Assembly: GCA_012064415.1 (NCBI GenBank)
Contig: SSNU01000202.1
Coordinates: 320,211-384,210, forward strand
Source of the DNA: Gyrodactylus bullatarudis
Lineage: Eukaryota > Platyhelminthes > Monogenea > Gyrodactylidea > Gyrodactylidae
Reading direction: 5' to 3'
DNA length: 64,000 bases
The position numbers were made by a program, and so were the translations under genes. A model generated the notes under the pieces. The model worked only from the letters and a program-made list of their open reading frames with translations. It was not told the DNA's origin and did no database searches. This document shows positions 35,906-50,454 of this stretch, piece by piece; position 1 is the stretch's first letter; the number at the start of each line of letters is the position of its first letter.

Positions 35906-37231
35906 AAGAACTACTAATTATATTATGCCTAGATGGAAAATATGAAATCTGTCATTGCTTTTCGAATTAGCACTGATTCTTGAGGTCATTGTTTCCTTCA
36001 TTTCCGTGATGGTTTAGAATGAAATGAGTAAATGTGTCCCTGCTGCCTTAGTTTTGACTCAAAACTTTTGAGTAATTTCCTCTCTTTTAGCCTGTGATAA
36101 AATTTTATATTGCAGTTTTCAGAATGAATACAAATCTCCAAAGATCCTTTTGTAACTGGAAAATTAGATAGCTTCAAGACTTGCAGAATTGTATTATAAT
36201 TAATTTAGTTATTGGGGTATTCGATTGACCTATTATATTTGAGCTTATAAGAATACTTCTCTACCCCAGATATTAAAAGTGATCATATTCCCATTGTTTT
36301 TGGAAATACCTCGAATATCACCTATTATACTTCATCTGACACCTATTGTTTTTGGAAACTAAAAATAAAATGCCAATTCTCAATCTCACAAACAGAGCAT
36401 TAGGTAATAGGATTAGTATACATTGACAATTTGTCAACACCCCTAGGAAAAGGTTCAATCCACGAGAAATTTCAAGCATATAATCCTTAAAAGTATAAAA
36501 GCATCATTATTTATCTGAAAATATTCAAATAATTGTATCAACCAACTTTACATAAGCGATGTCCACAAAGAAATGCCAGAAATAAGACTATCAGGTAGGC
36601 CTCAAGTCATTCTGAGGGTTATTGCATCATTCATCATATTCGTCTGATTAAACTCAGCTCGAAAATTCAAAATAAATCGTGTTATTACTTTCCAGAATCA
36701 GATAATCCCTTTGAAAAAATGGGCATTGAAGAAAATAAAAATAGTCTAATCAAAGCGTAAGATCAACAAGGGTAGATTTAGATATCGACTCATGATATCC
36801 TCTCTCTTCATCTGATGAATAATTCCAGCCTAACTTTTACTATCAAAAAAATTTTATTGCTAAAATCGATTGATTCGTTTTAATCAAATAAAATTCGAGA
36901 ACACCATATGATGAAAATATTCCCTTCTCTAAAAGATAAATATATATATATATCAGACAGAAGAGGAGAGGATGATTTTTCCATAAATAATTTGCATTTC
37001 TCTTATAGTTTTCTGACAAAAGGGGAAACATTTCTTCTTTCCTGCCTTTTCATCAAAGGTTTTTCCCTTCGTGGGATAATTTCGTTTCTTCTCAAAATTA
37101 TTGATGCCTCAACTTTTTTAAAATTCTGTCTTGATTCTTAATCAGAAGCGTTTGAAATTACCAGGTCTTAAAAGTTGAAATCTATTGGACCAAGTTTACT
37201 GCTAGTTGCTTTTTTTAATCTCTACTCATTC

Positions 37232-37710
37232 GATTGTAGATTAAACTAGGATGAAATTTTTAACCTCATTTTAGGACCAACTTTTCCGATAGAACTATAA
37301 ATTCTAAGCATTATTTTGTATTGAAGAATGTGTCGAAAATGATTCTCCATTATGTCATTCGGTTTTAAAAATCCAAAAATTTTCAAATCACCGCTCAATT
37401 TTCAATGAATTTTTACTACACATTCACTAAAATCCGGAATATCTTGGCCATTTAATGAGTTTCTTAATTTTTTCATCTTCAAAAATATAGTAATCTTATC
37501 ATCAAGAGGGTCTTCATGGTGAATTTCGTTGTTTTATCATGTCCGTGAGATAAAGTGGGAAAAATGGGCAATGACATAATGGAGAATGATTTTCATGCTT
37601 TAAAATTATGCAAAACATGATCTGAGTACTATTAAATTTATCAGAAAAGTAAGTCCTCTCGTGAGTTGTGCGGAGAAAAAAAAATTTCAGCCTAGCCTAT
37701 CTTATTGTAG
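37232..37710 (+). mobile_element. Family E foldback element, complete
   Basis: About 480 bp with terminal inverted repeats of about 125 bp (37232-37362 and 37568-37710). Both contain AATGATTCTCCATTATGTCA or its complement. The middle is AT-rich and non-coding. Other copies: 1-315 (reverse, shortened) and a decayed one near 39475-39700. Confidence 0.7.
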
Positions 37711-38199
37711 ATTGGTGAGATATAAGCCCATCTAAGTTCTAAAGAAAAATCTACTTCAATGTGTAAACAGAATTTATTTCTGAATGAGTAATGAATTTCC
37801 ATGTTATCTCACATATTGGATGGATAAATAAATCCCTTTATAAAAATGACACCTAAAAAATAGGAACAAAAATTTATCTTCTCAAAATGAAATCTACTGT
37901 ACATACACGTTTTCTTTCATCTGGCCAGATTAATGTGTTGAGAAGGATTTGTAGATGAGTCATCTTTGCATATTTCATGAGCTCATCGTAGTAGTTACGT
38001 TAGTCATGGATTAGGCAAGAAATCTATTTTCAATCAGGGAAATTACCTACACACGTGAGAAAATCTGATAAGGGAGAATTACTAAATTTAATGCTTTACT
38101 CATAAAATGAAAGAAATAAATAACAGTTTTTTCAAAAAATGTAAACGCTAATTCCCATTTTTCGAACATGCAAGGAACCCGATTATTGCTATTAAATTT

Positions 38200-38370
38200 T
38201 TGCAAGACCTGCTGTTTTTGAAGGATCCTGGTTTATCGAAATTTCACTAATTTCCAATCAGAAGAAATGATCAAAAAATCGAAATTCGGCTCCTACCCAA
38301 TCTTGAGGTTAATTCGTGTTTAATTCTGACCCTGGAAAAGTTGATTTAACCAACGTCTGAAAAAATGGGA
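38200..38370. repeat. Family A core remnant
   Basis: The block AGAAATGATCAAAAAATCGA is shared with the family A cores at 8195 and 13928. The outer arms are gone. Confidence 0.45.
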
Positions 38371-39474
38371 ATTTTATTCATCAAATTCTTAGAAGTTCAC
38401 AATTTAGTATTCACGAAGTATTGTAAAAACAATTTACCAATTTTAAAGACAGACAAAAAGTTATTAAGAATCCTAACTAATGGGTAGAGGCTCTATACTA
38501 ACGCAATCAATAAATAATTTCAATTTGGAACTACCTAAATTTCCCAGGGATTTATAACTTTCTCTATCACATATCCGAATAAATAAATGATCAATAAATG
38601 TTTTTTTATTATGATGGATAAATATAGTTTTTTGTTAGGATGGGGTGGATTCAGTGTTATTAAAATAATTTCCATTTATAACCTGTATTATGCAAAATAG
38701 CTAATTTATGTGTCGCCTTCTTCTACTTTTATCGTTATTAATTTTATATCTTGTATCTGAATTTAATCTGAGAAGGCATTTTGCTCCCATTACTATGTCT
38801 TGGATTACATATATCTAATACATAATATGTACCAGGAGTAATTTTTATTAATTCACCTTTTTTATGTACCAACGCCAATTCCATTAGAGGCCAATGTTTC
38901 CAAGTTATGTACTATTAAATAATACCTAGTTAATCTATCCCTTCTCACACCGATAAAGAAAAAAGATATTCCTTCCCAAAAACTTTTCATCGAGAAATGC
39001 CTTTTATGTCCGTATGTTTTTTATGACTGCAATCTGATCTGCAGTTCAGCCTACTTATTTATATTGATATATAGATTTAGTTATTTTATATACAAATTGC
39101 TTCTGGTTATCTTTGCGCTGACAAGATGGAGTCATTAAATTTTTAGTCCTTCACTGGAAACGCCCTGCATTGTTAGTTTTTTTGAAGATTCCAATAAGCA
39201 TGTTATCCGTATATAAAATTCGAGAAGTACTGAAAATCAATAAATTTAACTGTAGTTGGAGCTAAAATTTAAATTCCATATCACAAATATTGTTGAAACT
39301 TGAGTAGCATTACTAATAAGTAATCATTGTTGGATTTTAGAAATATTTATTTACAGATTACTCAATAGAGATGTAACAAATTTTTCAACTTACTTTAAAA
39401 GTTGACATTATTCTATGCAAGATAAAGTATCAAAATGCTTATCCGTGATAATATTCGAGTTTAAAAATCAGACT

Positions 39475-39700
39475 TTTTGTAAAAATGCCGCTAGATTTTC
39501 AATGAATTTTTACCATGTTTCCACTAAAATTTCGAATAGCTTTTTTACTTTTTTCAATGAAAATATTAATAGAATCATGTTATGATCATTTCTGTTAAAT
39601 TTTGTTATCCCACTATGCCTACAAGAGAATTTAGGGAAAATGAGCAATGAACGACTATGCATGGGATTGCAAACGAATTTTCATTTATTTTAGATCCTGC
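39475..39700 (+). repeat. Family E decayed copy
   Basis: CCGCTAGATTTTCAATGAAT and the following sequence line up with the middle of 37232-37710 (CCGCTCAATTTTCAATGAAT), but the ends are hard to see. Confidence 0.5.
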
Positions 39701-40325
39701 ACATCATTGTTATCAAACTTATATGTGGAAATTTCACGGATAACTTTGATTTAATAAAGGGTAAAATTTCGATACATCTCTATTACTCAAAAATTAGTAA
39801 AATCCGTTGCATAAAATTTATGATTGAATTCCGTTGAAAATAGCTTTTTATGATAGCTTTTAATCAAGGTATTTCACAGATAAAGATGACCTTATCTGAG
39901 TGAGAACACAAGTGAAATTATATATCTGCTTCCTAGCTTCAAGCTGAGAGATGCTCCCTAAATTTTTAATGAGAAAGACAAAGTGATCCCCTCTTTTTAA
40001 ACATCTATACAGATAGATATGGAAATTGTTTTCAATTCTCAACGATGAACATTTATAAAATAAAATTTTTAAAACATCCTTGCTTATTCATTCAAATGCC
40101 AGATGTACGTTATAAAAATGAATATGACAAATAAATATTTGGAAATTGGTATTTATAGAGAATAATTTGGGCGTATCTTTTACAGCAATACAAGGTTAAA
40201 ATATCTATATCTAGAGAAATTAAAGATAATATTTATAACAGCTATATTTCCATCCGAGAGAAAATGATCTATGATTTGTGGTTCACAAAACGTAACTAAA
40301 CCTTATATATAGGGTTTTTATGAAT

Positions 40326-40626
40326 GATTTATGATTTTTTTAAATTATCATCAAAAATTCGAATTTGATCAAGATTATTTAGATGATAAGGGTTTCATTC
40401 ACTATATAAAGAAAAAAATTAATTTTTGTGATTCAAGATTTCTTAAAAATGACTTTTTTATCACAAATTTTATGGTTATAAACAGTTTTCTTGTCTACTC
40501 TTGAACCTAATCTTTACTGGGTGAATATGGACAAAATCATCTTAATTTTAATAAAATCTTGATCAAATTCGATTTCTTGATGAAAAATTGATAGATTTTG
40601 TAAAATGTTCATATCAACTAGCTTTA
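40326..40626. mobile_element. Family A foldback, shortened and diverged
   Basis: Begins TTTATGATTTTTTTAAATTA and ends TGTTCATATCAACTAGCTTTA, with GAATTTGATCAAGATT and its complement in the arms. A family D copy follows directly. Confidence 0.55.
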
Positions 40627-40627
40627 T

Positions 40628-41030
40628 TACGAATTAGTAATTCACGTAGTTTTTCGATTACGTCCCAGAATCAACTTAAATTCATAATTTAGAAAATTCA
40701 AAGAAGATATATTAAAACCAAATGTACATCTTTCGAAGCATCACCAGTGGAAATTCTTCAAAAATAATAAGTAAAGTTAAGAGTTCATTCAAGATACTGT
40801 AATAATTTACAAATTATGGAAGAAATAGTAAAAGTCAAAGAAAATAAGAATAAAATGTAAGCTGAAAAAAAACCAAAACTCTCGATTTAATATCAACAAT
40901 GGAGAGAAAAGGGATAAAGCTCACATTGGCCAAGATTATAAGAATAGTTTTTCTGAACAAATATATTAGGTTTATATAGGTTAATAAGGAATTTTTCTTT
41001 CACCCATATATCTATGCTGTTGTCAATCGT
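40628..41030 (-). repeat. Family D interspersed repeat
   Basis: Reverse-oriented partner of 20718-21105; the alignment covers nearly all of both copies. Confidence 0.7.
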
Positions 41031-41929
41031 AGGTCTCGAGGAACTGATTTGGATTCTGGTGATAGTTCAATGAGAGATTAATTAACTGATACATCTCATC
41101 TCGCTTAGGAAAAATTCTTATGTAAAAAATAATTATTATCAAGCCAACCTAAGAAATTGAGACACAAATATCGATTTAAAGTGAACTCAAACTGCAATTT
41201 TTATTTTCTTAAAATAAATGAATTATAGCCAAGAGTTGGTTTTCAGTTTTACACACACACACGATCTTTTATTTTGGAAGAAAATGCTCCCCTGAGGCTT
41301 TTGAATTTTTTAATATTTTCAAGTGGAAAGACTGAGGCCCTCTGAGTACACTTACTCACAACGTAAAAAATCTTCTCATTAATAAGAAATATAGTGCAAA
41401 ACTAAAGTATATTCCCAGAAAAAAAACAGTAGATAACAATGTGAAAAAAGAGATGAAAAATCCCCATTCTCTATCATTTTATTTCAATAAAAGTATCTTT
41501 TACTCGATAGTCTTTTGATTATTCCCCCCTACTTTACACACGCTCAGTGCATGACCTGTTAAGGACACATACAGTTCTTGGATATATCCCACTTCCCAAC
41601 CTATTGTTGTCTGTGGTATGTGAATAAGGTATGAATAAATTATAGTTCATTCAAGGATTTTCAAAATTTATCAAAAAATTCGTATGGGATGTGTATGATG
41701 TCTATGAGATATGTAAATGCTCAGATCAGCAGTATCGAATTTCTTTAAATCTTTCATGTTTTTATTAATATTTCCTGTTTTATACTGCTCTAGAATTGGA
41801 AGTATCAATGGAGTTTCTTACACCTTTATATGGGAAAACTTGATAAAGCAAAATAAATTCGGGTATTTTTATTAAAATGGCGAGGAAGACAAATATTTTT
41901 CGAATCCTATAATGAAATGAGGCCATCAG

Positions 41930-42353
41930 TTGTTGCGACGACCTGCGGAAAATTGGCCATTTTTTGAATTCAACTTTTCAAGCTGGTCGTAAAGGTAGTT
42001 GACATTTGGTCATAATTTTTGGTTATTTAAAAAATTAGCTTAGTCAATTTCTCTGACTAATTTTTGTGAACTTCTTTGGCTAAATTTGGACTTTTTGTCT
42101 AATCTTGATCCGAAATATTAATATCAGATTGCTTGAAATCTTCGAAATCGAAAATTCTGAGGGCAAAGATTGAAAAAGTAGGATATTGGGGCATTTTAGA
42201 AATTCCTAAAATGTTCGGATTTTGGCCAGATTCTAATATTTTCAGAAATTTTATTAATTTTCAACTGCTATCATGGAATTCAAAGAGAATTCTTTCCTCT
42301 ACTCCCGAGAAAAACATTGAGTTTTTCTTCTCATCCTCATGTAAACTAGCTTT
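41930..42353 (+). mobile_element. Family B element, diverged
   Basis: Contains CTTGATCCGAAATATTAATA, TTTTGGCCAGATTCTAATAT, TATCATGGAATTCAAAGAGA and the end TCATGTAAACTAGCTTTATA. The end is of the type shared by families A and B. Confidence 0.5.
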
Positions 42354-45300
42354 ATATGGGACAAACCATAATTCTACTTAAATGAAACTGAAATTTTTTT
42401 ATACTTATCTGATAGAAGAATTAACACTATTTCAAATTATATATTATTATATTCACCTACAATAATTTTTTGAAAAGTTAAAGATGAACTGGTTTTGAAG
42501 CAATTATGAAAATTTCCAGGAAAATAAAATGAAAATCCACATATAGAGAAATAAAGAGCAAACCATACTCGTAGAATTTTGAAAAACTCGCCATTTTCAA
42601 GAAATAGTTTAATATCGAAGTTATGGATTATTTTTCCTTGTGATAATCGGAAAATTCAGATGGTTATCTCAACTGATGATCATTTTCACCAAAAATTTGA
42701 AGAATAGCTTGTTTTCAAGGTTTGATTCATCTTTTGTCAAGCTATATTTTAAATTTAAATATAAGATGATGTCAGTAATATTTAGACACATTTCACAATG
42801 CGATCAGAAAGTACTTGACTTGATAGATATACTTTTTTTTAATTTGAGTACAACCTCTAATATTCTTGGACATCTCTATGGAAGGTCTCTCTTGCTTACC
42901 TAACCAAATAATTTTTCTCTATTTAGTTCAAGACATAATATCGTTTTTTATATGCTCTTCTGGTAGGGATATTATAACAACAACAACAGTCTATCAAAAA
43001 TGAAGAGGTTCTATCCTCTTGAAGGATTTTTCATAAATTGTATGCATAGAAATTAAAATTATGAATGATTGCAGTTATTGCTTTCTCTTATAAGAAGCAC
43101 AACTTATAAACACTTGAGTTAATCTAAAGGGCTAACTCTTTAACAAATCTTTCCTTTTCTGTTCTAATCTCTCTATTTTAATTAAGTATAGATAAATTCA
43201 CAGTACTTACCATTGAAAAATAAAGAGATTTATAATTTGTAAAAAACATTTTTTTCATCATATCTTGAATATTAAAAGGATTTTCTTAAACTCAGATTTA
43301 ATAGGTCTACTTTTATTATGGATGGAGAAAAAAAAATTAATGAATAAACACATATTTTTGATTTTTGTGATCAAACAAACATAACCATAAAAATTTCGAA
43401 AAGCTCATTACTGTGCTTAAAAAAATACTATTAATTTCGAAATTATCAAGATTCAATTGCCGAACAGTACTGAGGTTAATCCAAATTGGACCGAATTAAC
43501 CCCATTTGTCTTACTTTAATATTTAGATTTCTAAAAATTGAGTTTTTTGTTACAATCAACTATGTAGTATCACTATGAAGCTATTTGTAAAGCTATTCTC
43601 AAACTTATTTTTGAGAATCACCATTAGACAAGAAAAATCAAAAAGGGTATATGAGACTTCAGGAAACATCCCTTTTTCGTGTGAAAGTTTACTCTCTATT
43701 TTTTGGCCATTTTAGATGATCTGAGATCAGTTCAAATTTATGGTTCTTTCAAAAATTTTGATTTTAACAATCGACTTACTTGGCCAATGGTTATCTTTCT
43801 TAAATCTTTAAGCCAACTTATAGTTTAAAGAATAGGAAAAATCGCACTAACTAGAAATATAAAATGTCTTCAAATAGTTTTAAATCGGCCAAGTGAGTCT
43901 TTTGATTTGGTTTCCAAAAAATCATGAAAACTGGAACTTTTTTAAAAATCATAAATTTCCAAATTCAGTTTTGTAGTTTTTTCTGAAAATTGATATATAT
44001 TTTATCTAAATTAATTTTACATATCCCAAATAAACTAGGACTATTTGATTTTCACTGATTTTGAAAAAGTATCCTTATTTTTCGTCAAATACTCTTGATG
44101 TCTATAAAATGTAGGCTCCTTCTAAAGTTCCTGATAAAAAGATGAGATGTTTCCAGTTCATAAATTTTGGATTCACAACGGAATCTCTGTGAAAGCTGAA
44201 ATTCTACAAAAATGATGTTGAATTTGAATATCGTCACTTCATTAATAATTTATTCATATCATTTCTGTCTACTTCACAAAGCGATTACTGTATAATAACA
44301 TATATAATATTCCATGTCTCAGTTTTATACGCTCATGTACCAGTGAATATTTATAATTATAGTCTATATAGAATAATAATTCTCCATTTAATCTTACCTT
44401 TTTCTAATGACTCTGTTGATATTCATTTTTAATGACTACGCTAAAAAAATTAAATGCAATGTTTCATTATTAGATAACATGCGTATAAATGCGTATGTTT
44501 CCGTTATTTCTATTAAAACTATTAATGGTAATTATCTTGTACTTGAAAGTTTGTATTTTATAATAAATTGTACAGAGAATCATATATCTATATTGACTAC
44601 TCTTATAATATTTAGTAATCACACACAAAGCATTAGATAGCTACAAAATAATTCACAATTTTGATAGCTATGACGTTTTTAAACTAAAGTATCTGGACAA
44701 GATGTATTATTAACTATGGCAATAAGTAGTCTAAGCCAAAGAATAGATGTAAAGTTAGTTTTTTCTCCAGATAGTTAAACACCAAAAATGTTTAAATCCC
44801 AGGTCACTTTTTTCAACCTTAGAGCTCAAAATTATTACCGATTTCAAGACTTGAATCAATTAAATACTGATAATTTTACGAATATATGATCTGACTACCA
44901 TTTTATCTTACTTTGATGAATCATTTTTACTCAAGTACCTTACCGATAAAATTTCCAATTTGCTCGACTACCGTCTTTCTTACTCTTTATGCCCATCTTT
45001 TTTAATGTTCTCAAGTTTTTCCTTCTTTACATCAGCATGCAATATCTCTTGATGTAAAAGCATTGGCCTCTTTCGACTCACTTTTAATTAAAGGCATGAC
45101 GAATTTATTCGTCTGAGTAATCCTCCCTCATCAAATAATGCCTAGGGTGATTTTTTAACAATACCCAGAGAATAATGTAATGACGAATGTTTCCAACATT
45201 CATTCCCCTCTTACAGAATTTCCACTGGCCCCCTCCTGCAAAAGAAAAAATCTTCTTCTTCTACTGTATAACTGTTTTTCATATATTTCATCGTGTGAGT

Positions 45301-45649
45301 ACAATTCTCAGAGTAGTGTTATCCTAATAGGAAATTACATATAGTCAGTCTGGCCATCCCTGAATAATCACATTTAATTTGGTGAAAATAAGAAACATTG
45401 ATTAATGACTCATTTCTTTTTTCCATGTAACAAATTTCATTATGTATTATTGAATGACAACTCTATTTCTTACCGAATAAAATATATCTCAATGCAAGTA
45501 TAATGAATTTGCTACATTTTCCAAGAAAAATATGTCTCTTGTGTGAAGCGGTTATCCAAGATTATCTAAGGAATAATCCCAGAATTAATTTTGGCTTCCG
45601 AAATTTCTCACTGAAATTATTTTCACAGTTGAGTCTTTAAATCTCTGAA

Positions 45650-45820
45650 TACACTTGTTTTTCCTTTCATCAATTTGAACCCAAAGTTTTTATCGATTCC
45701 GATGGTTCGAAGCAGTACTGAAATTTGGGATCAAAATTGAATGAAGAATTCGAATTCACTTGTAGAAGTTCACTGAAGTTCTTCATTACTGTGGGAAATC
45801 GAACCATTTGAATAGGATGC
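45650..45820. repeat. Family B core fragment
   Basis: TTTATCGATTCCGATGGTTCGA and GAAGAATTCGAATTCACTTG mirror the inner arms of 7474-8010. Confidence 0.5.
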
Positions 45821-46238
45821 TAAAATTATATTTGATAGAAATGACTAAGTCGGAATTTTTAAATAGTCGTAAATAAATTAAGATAAAGAGTTGTTTCTCT
45901 CAGATAATGAGACTTTCCAATCGTTGTGCTGGAAATTTATCATTGTTCCTACTAATACGACGAATTAGTTTCCATAATTTTCTATGGAAACTTCATCATC
46001 CGTCTACGTGCCTATTTTCGATTGAAGAACTCTTTTCTGCTGAGAAATGTTCGTTTTTGCATTTTTTTTCATGGGGAAAAACATCTAACATCTCCCTAGT
46101 TTGCTGAGATCGCTGAACTGATGGCATTGCTTTTCAGAGGTCAATGTGATTCTCATAAATATAAAAATTTATCTGACATTTTCGATAAATACATTCGAAA
46201 GTAACATGAAGTGAATAACAAACATTCTTTCCTTACAG

Positions 46239-46334
46239 ATCGATCTATCACAATCATTGAAGGGACTTTCAGAGAAGGCAAAGAATACCTCAAACCTGAT
46301 TCATAACATGAAGTTACAAGAAGACCAGATAGAT
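46239..46334 (+). CDS. TRIM9: TRIM9 exon 2: start of coiled coil
   Basis: Codes for 32 residues (301-332) in phase 0 on both sides, with a TTACAG acceptor and a GTAAGA donor. The peptide IDLSQSLKGLSEKAKN aligns with the start of the TRIM9 coiled coil, which in vertebrates has the similar pattern LSQCLNGLSDRAKE right after the second B-box. It is too short to stand out by length, but the splice sites, phase and family match together make it secure. Confidence 0.9.
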
Positions 46335-49300
46335 GTAAGATTGTTTATTTGGAATTTTTCCTAGTTGTATTATAACCCAGAAATTCAGTATTACATGGTT
46401 CATTATTATTATTATTTTATTGATGACTCATCAGAATTGTTTTTATTTTCTCGTTCCAGTTCTTATCTTTAGTCAGCTTTTCATGCTTACCTATATCCCC
46501 ATCGACTTACCTTTTTCTTCAAAACTTTATGGGCAGAAGAAGATAGAAAGACGATAAAAATAACATTAGGGAAATTATCAACTTTTAGAATAGACAATTA
46601 GTTATCAGTTTTGTTTCAGGATATTCTCTCTGATACTCCATTGGATATATATATAAGAGGAGGACAAAAAGTTCATTTTCCTTTGAACAAGGCTCTTATC
46701 TGATGATATATTCATTTTTATGTTTTGTTGAAATTTTTTCGAAAATAATCATACTATGCAAAAATGCTAGTTTTTCAAAATATTTGGGCCATCATTGCTC
46801 TGAATTTCAATGAAAATCTTGCAGGAATTAGATAATATTTCGCTTTACAAATTCATTTATTACCAGTTGAATAGGTCTAAAAATATGAATATGTCTGAAA
46901 ATGCATATCCAGCTTTCCAGTATGAATTAAATAAATTCGAATTTGAAAAAATATTTACAATGGAAAAGAAATAAAAATGTTTCAAAAAGCTATTTGGTAA
47001 GAAGATTTCGAATTTTTTCCGAATCTCCCCTTGAAATGAGCCAATAAGTTGCTAAATCTAAAAAGATTTAAATCTAACAAAGTTTGAGAATGATTTTGTT
47101 CAATCTCTAATCTCGGTATTGATGATTTAACACCATTAGAAACTTGAATCTTTGTCTAATGTTGATCTTTAAAGAACTTAAAACTTTGAGGCAATTTCGA
47201 ATTTTTTAATTTCTTCATATCAACTAACATTTCTAAAATTTAATGAATCTAAACTCAATACAGATGAAAAAAATGATTTAAATCCAACTTGAATATTTCA
47301 GAAGTAAATTTAGCGTCATGGCGACATGGATATTGCAGAATCAATAATTTGTTTTGAGCAAACTATACTGATCCATCCGTTGAGAAATACATCTTCCCCA
47401 ACAAATGTACAAGGATAAAAATTGTACTTTTGAGACAACTTAATAATTCATCAAGAGAGTATTAAAAGGAATCAGTTTAGTTAAAGTAATCCACAACATT
47501 TGTGTATCCCCCTGATCAATTAACTGACCTTATGTTTAGCCTATTTTTCTATTCCTTAAAATAAAAACATATTCTTCAAATGTTCTCCCTCTTTCGTGTT
47601 CTTTCTCTGTGAGGATGTTATAGAATAATAAATAAAATACAAGAGCAGAGTGGAGACTGAGAACTAGGAGGGTATGGGGGTGGATTGCATAGTGTTGGAG
47701 TATGGATGGAAGAAAATATTGAGATCAAAAATATATTACGTCAAAAAAAGGGGGAAATGTACTATTATCTACTTAATGAATACGTATACTTGTATGTTTA
47801 GATTGGAAAGAATAGCGAAATAAAAATACTGATCATGTTTTATCCCTTCTCCTCCTATATATGGACTACGTACTACAGGAGAGGAACGCATTAAACAAAA
47901 ACTGTTGATCAAAATCATTTTTTATGTTTTTTAATTTTAATTTTTAATGAATTCTAAATCTCTTCCTACTTTGGATAACCTTTTAAACTTTATTTGTACT
48001 TTTATTAATGCCTAAATTTAACTAGCAATAGAAAAAATTTCAAATTTCGATTTCTACACCCAAAGTTAAAATTATACAAGCCTTTCAGATCCTAGTCTAT
48101 TTAATGAGCTCAGATTATGACAATGAAATCATATTCGGAATTAACATGCATCAATGTTAAACCTTTTTTTCGACTCTTTTCTAAGCATTTTCTTATATAC
48201 TTTTAAGCGACCACACAAGAAATTGCTAAAGCTTCTGAATAAACAATCTTTGTTAATTCAAACGAAATATCTTTCAGTCGAAATGATTTTATGAAGATCG
48301 ATAAAAAAGCGATTAGAACATAAATACTTTTTAGTCGTTAAACCTCTCTTTTGTATAATCTTTAGGTTTAAGATTTTAGCCCTGAATTTTTAAATGTGAA
48401 TGAACTGGAATTTTGACGTAAACTATTGGCAAAGACACAGGCTTGGATTCAGTGATCTTTTCGTTCAAAATTAAGAAAAATAAATTAATTTCCTCGGGAA
48501 TCTGGCTTTGAATCAAATGTGATTCCTTTTTTCTGTAGAATATTGAATTCTATATTTGAAATTTGCTTTATTTAGAATTTTGTCCACCTCTAATTCAACT
48601 ATTTATTACATAACTAGCTCTTCGTCTTTAGACTAAATAAAAGATTTTCATCACATAAAAAATTCTTTTGTCTTGCGAATTGCATTCCTACATTACACTC
48701 AATTCATTTCCGATTTCTCAAAAATATATTCCTTTGATTTTTAGCTTGTAGTCATTTTATCTGCCATTTATTTCCTTTAATCAAAAAATTTTTTTAAGAC
48801 AAAATAATTTCGATAGATGAAAAATATTTTTTTTGATAAATATTTAGATTCTCTTCATTCTGAGGTCATGAATTCATCTATGCATGAATTTTATTTATTG
48901 AGCAACAAAGAATAACATCGAAATGTTTTCTATTTACTTGCAACCTTGCTTTTTCTGTCATTATCTGCAAGCAGGAAAGTACGGCAAGTATTCTTGATAA
49001 CATTGGGTTAAAAATCAGGTTCAAGGGTTTGATTTTTAAATTCCAAAATAAGCTGAATAGAATATTGAGCTCAAAAACAGATTTTTTTGGTTATTTTTGT
49101 ATTGGATTAATTGATCATAGATGATCCAGTTCAAAAAATTCTTTATTCCCAAATAAAAAAGAAGAGTCTTGACCCAATTATGAGTAGAGCTTATCTTCTT
49201 CAGTACAGACTTATTTTTTTAAATAATTCTAATTCAAACTTATTTCAATGTCTCGAAAAATAAAATTTTTTTGAAGAACAACTTCAGATTGAGTTTGGTG

Positions 49301-49920
49301 AGTATTCAATTCTTTATGAAAAAAATTGACGCTTCACCTTGAGACATTTCTGAGACAGTAATTTTTTATTATAAATTAAATAAGATTCAGAGTACTCGAG
49401 TAGATAATTTAGACTGTTCGTTTTTCTCATTCTTAGGAAAATTAAAAACTGCAATTATATTTTTACAAATGCCATTTTTGCTGTTTCTTTCAACAAATTA
49501 CTGCTTTTTCCTCAATCAATCCAGAAATGATTTCCGAACTTGCCAATATTAATTTTCATACAAAATATTAATTCCTTTTTGTGTCCCTTTGGAAATGTAC
49601 TTTAATACGAATTTTTGATTTTTTTTCATTTCGTGAAAGAAAAATATGTATTCCTGCATATACCGCAAGAAAGGATACATCTTTTCAATAAATAATAATT
49701 TATTTATTCCCAGATTTTAATCCTCGATTTATATCATTCATTTTATTATTGGCAAAAAGCCGGCAAGTTGCATTATTAACCAAGGCGAGATATTTATAAA
49801 TTTTATGTTGATAATGTTGATAATAACGTAGTTTGTCTGCCTAAAACCAACACCATAATCTTCTCATAAAAAAACTGGGTTGGACTAATTCTTTTTTTTT
49901 TCGAAATAACGCTTCTTGTA

Positions 49921-50434
49921 AAACTACTTGACATGAATATGACAATTTACTCTTTTTACAAAAGCTCGATATTTTTTTCGGAAAGTCTGGAAAAGAATTA
50001 TTTTTCGAATTCCATGAAAAATAAGCCAATAAGTTGGGAAAATTCTTAAAAATTTCCGAATCTGACCAAAATTAGGCCGCTTTTCGGATTTCGAAAATGC
50101 ACCGAATTTCCACTTTTTCAACTTTCGAAGTCAAAATTTTTATCGATTTCTGCAGTTAAATGCAGATCTTCGAGACCAACATTTGACAAAGAATTCGAAT
50201 TGGGCCGTGGAGGTAGAGAGGAATCTACTGTTTTCAAGAAAAAATTAAACTTTATAATTTTGGATAATCCCCCTTCATGATAATCAGTAAATTCAAATTT
50301 TTCGATTTCACACCATAATGAAGAATTTCTGTGAATTTCTGCAGCCAAATTCGAATTCTTTGTCAAATTTTGTTCTAGATTTGAGTTTTTTGTAAAAAGT
50401 AAATTCTCCTTTTCATGTCAAATAGGTTTATATA
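49921..50434 (-). mobile_element. Family B foldback element
   Basis: Starts AAACTACTTGACATGAATAT and ends CATGTCAAATAGGTTTATA, so both termini are present. The left body is close to the reverse complement of 7800-8010. It lies about 160 bp before TRIM9 exon 3. Confidence 0.65.
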
Positions 50435-50454
50435 CAATTATTTATGATCATTTT

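Larger units (their letters stand above)
33322..46238 (+). other. TRIM9 intron 1 (12.9 kb)
   Basis: This intron holds family B fragments (about 33560-33815, 35110-35345, 41930-42353, 42560-42690, 45650-45820) and a repeat shared with intron 7 (33880-34020). It also holds a family E element (37232-37710) and a decayed E copy (about 39475-39700), family A pieces (about 38200-38370, 40326-40626) and a family D copy (40628-41030). A TCAA/CAAT tetranucleotide run lies at about 35884-35905. The remaining stretches, such as 34030-35100, 35350-37230, 41040-41930 and 42910-45600, show no gene to me. Confidence 0.75.

Noticed and set aside
41254..41264. Short AC run
   Set aside because: A few dinucleotide units, too short to be notable; the same holds for the TA run near 36945-36955 and the ATTA run near 25660-25678.
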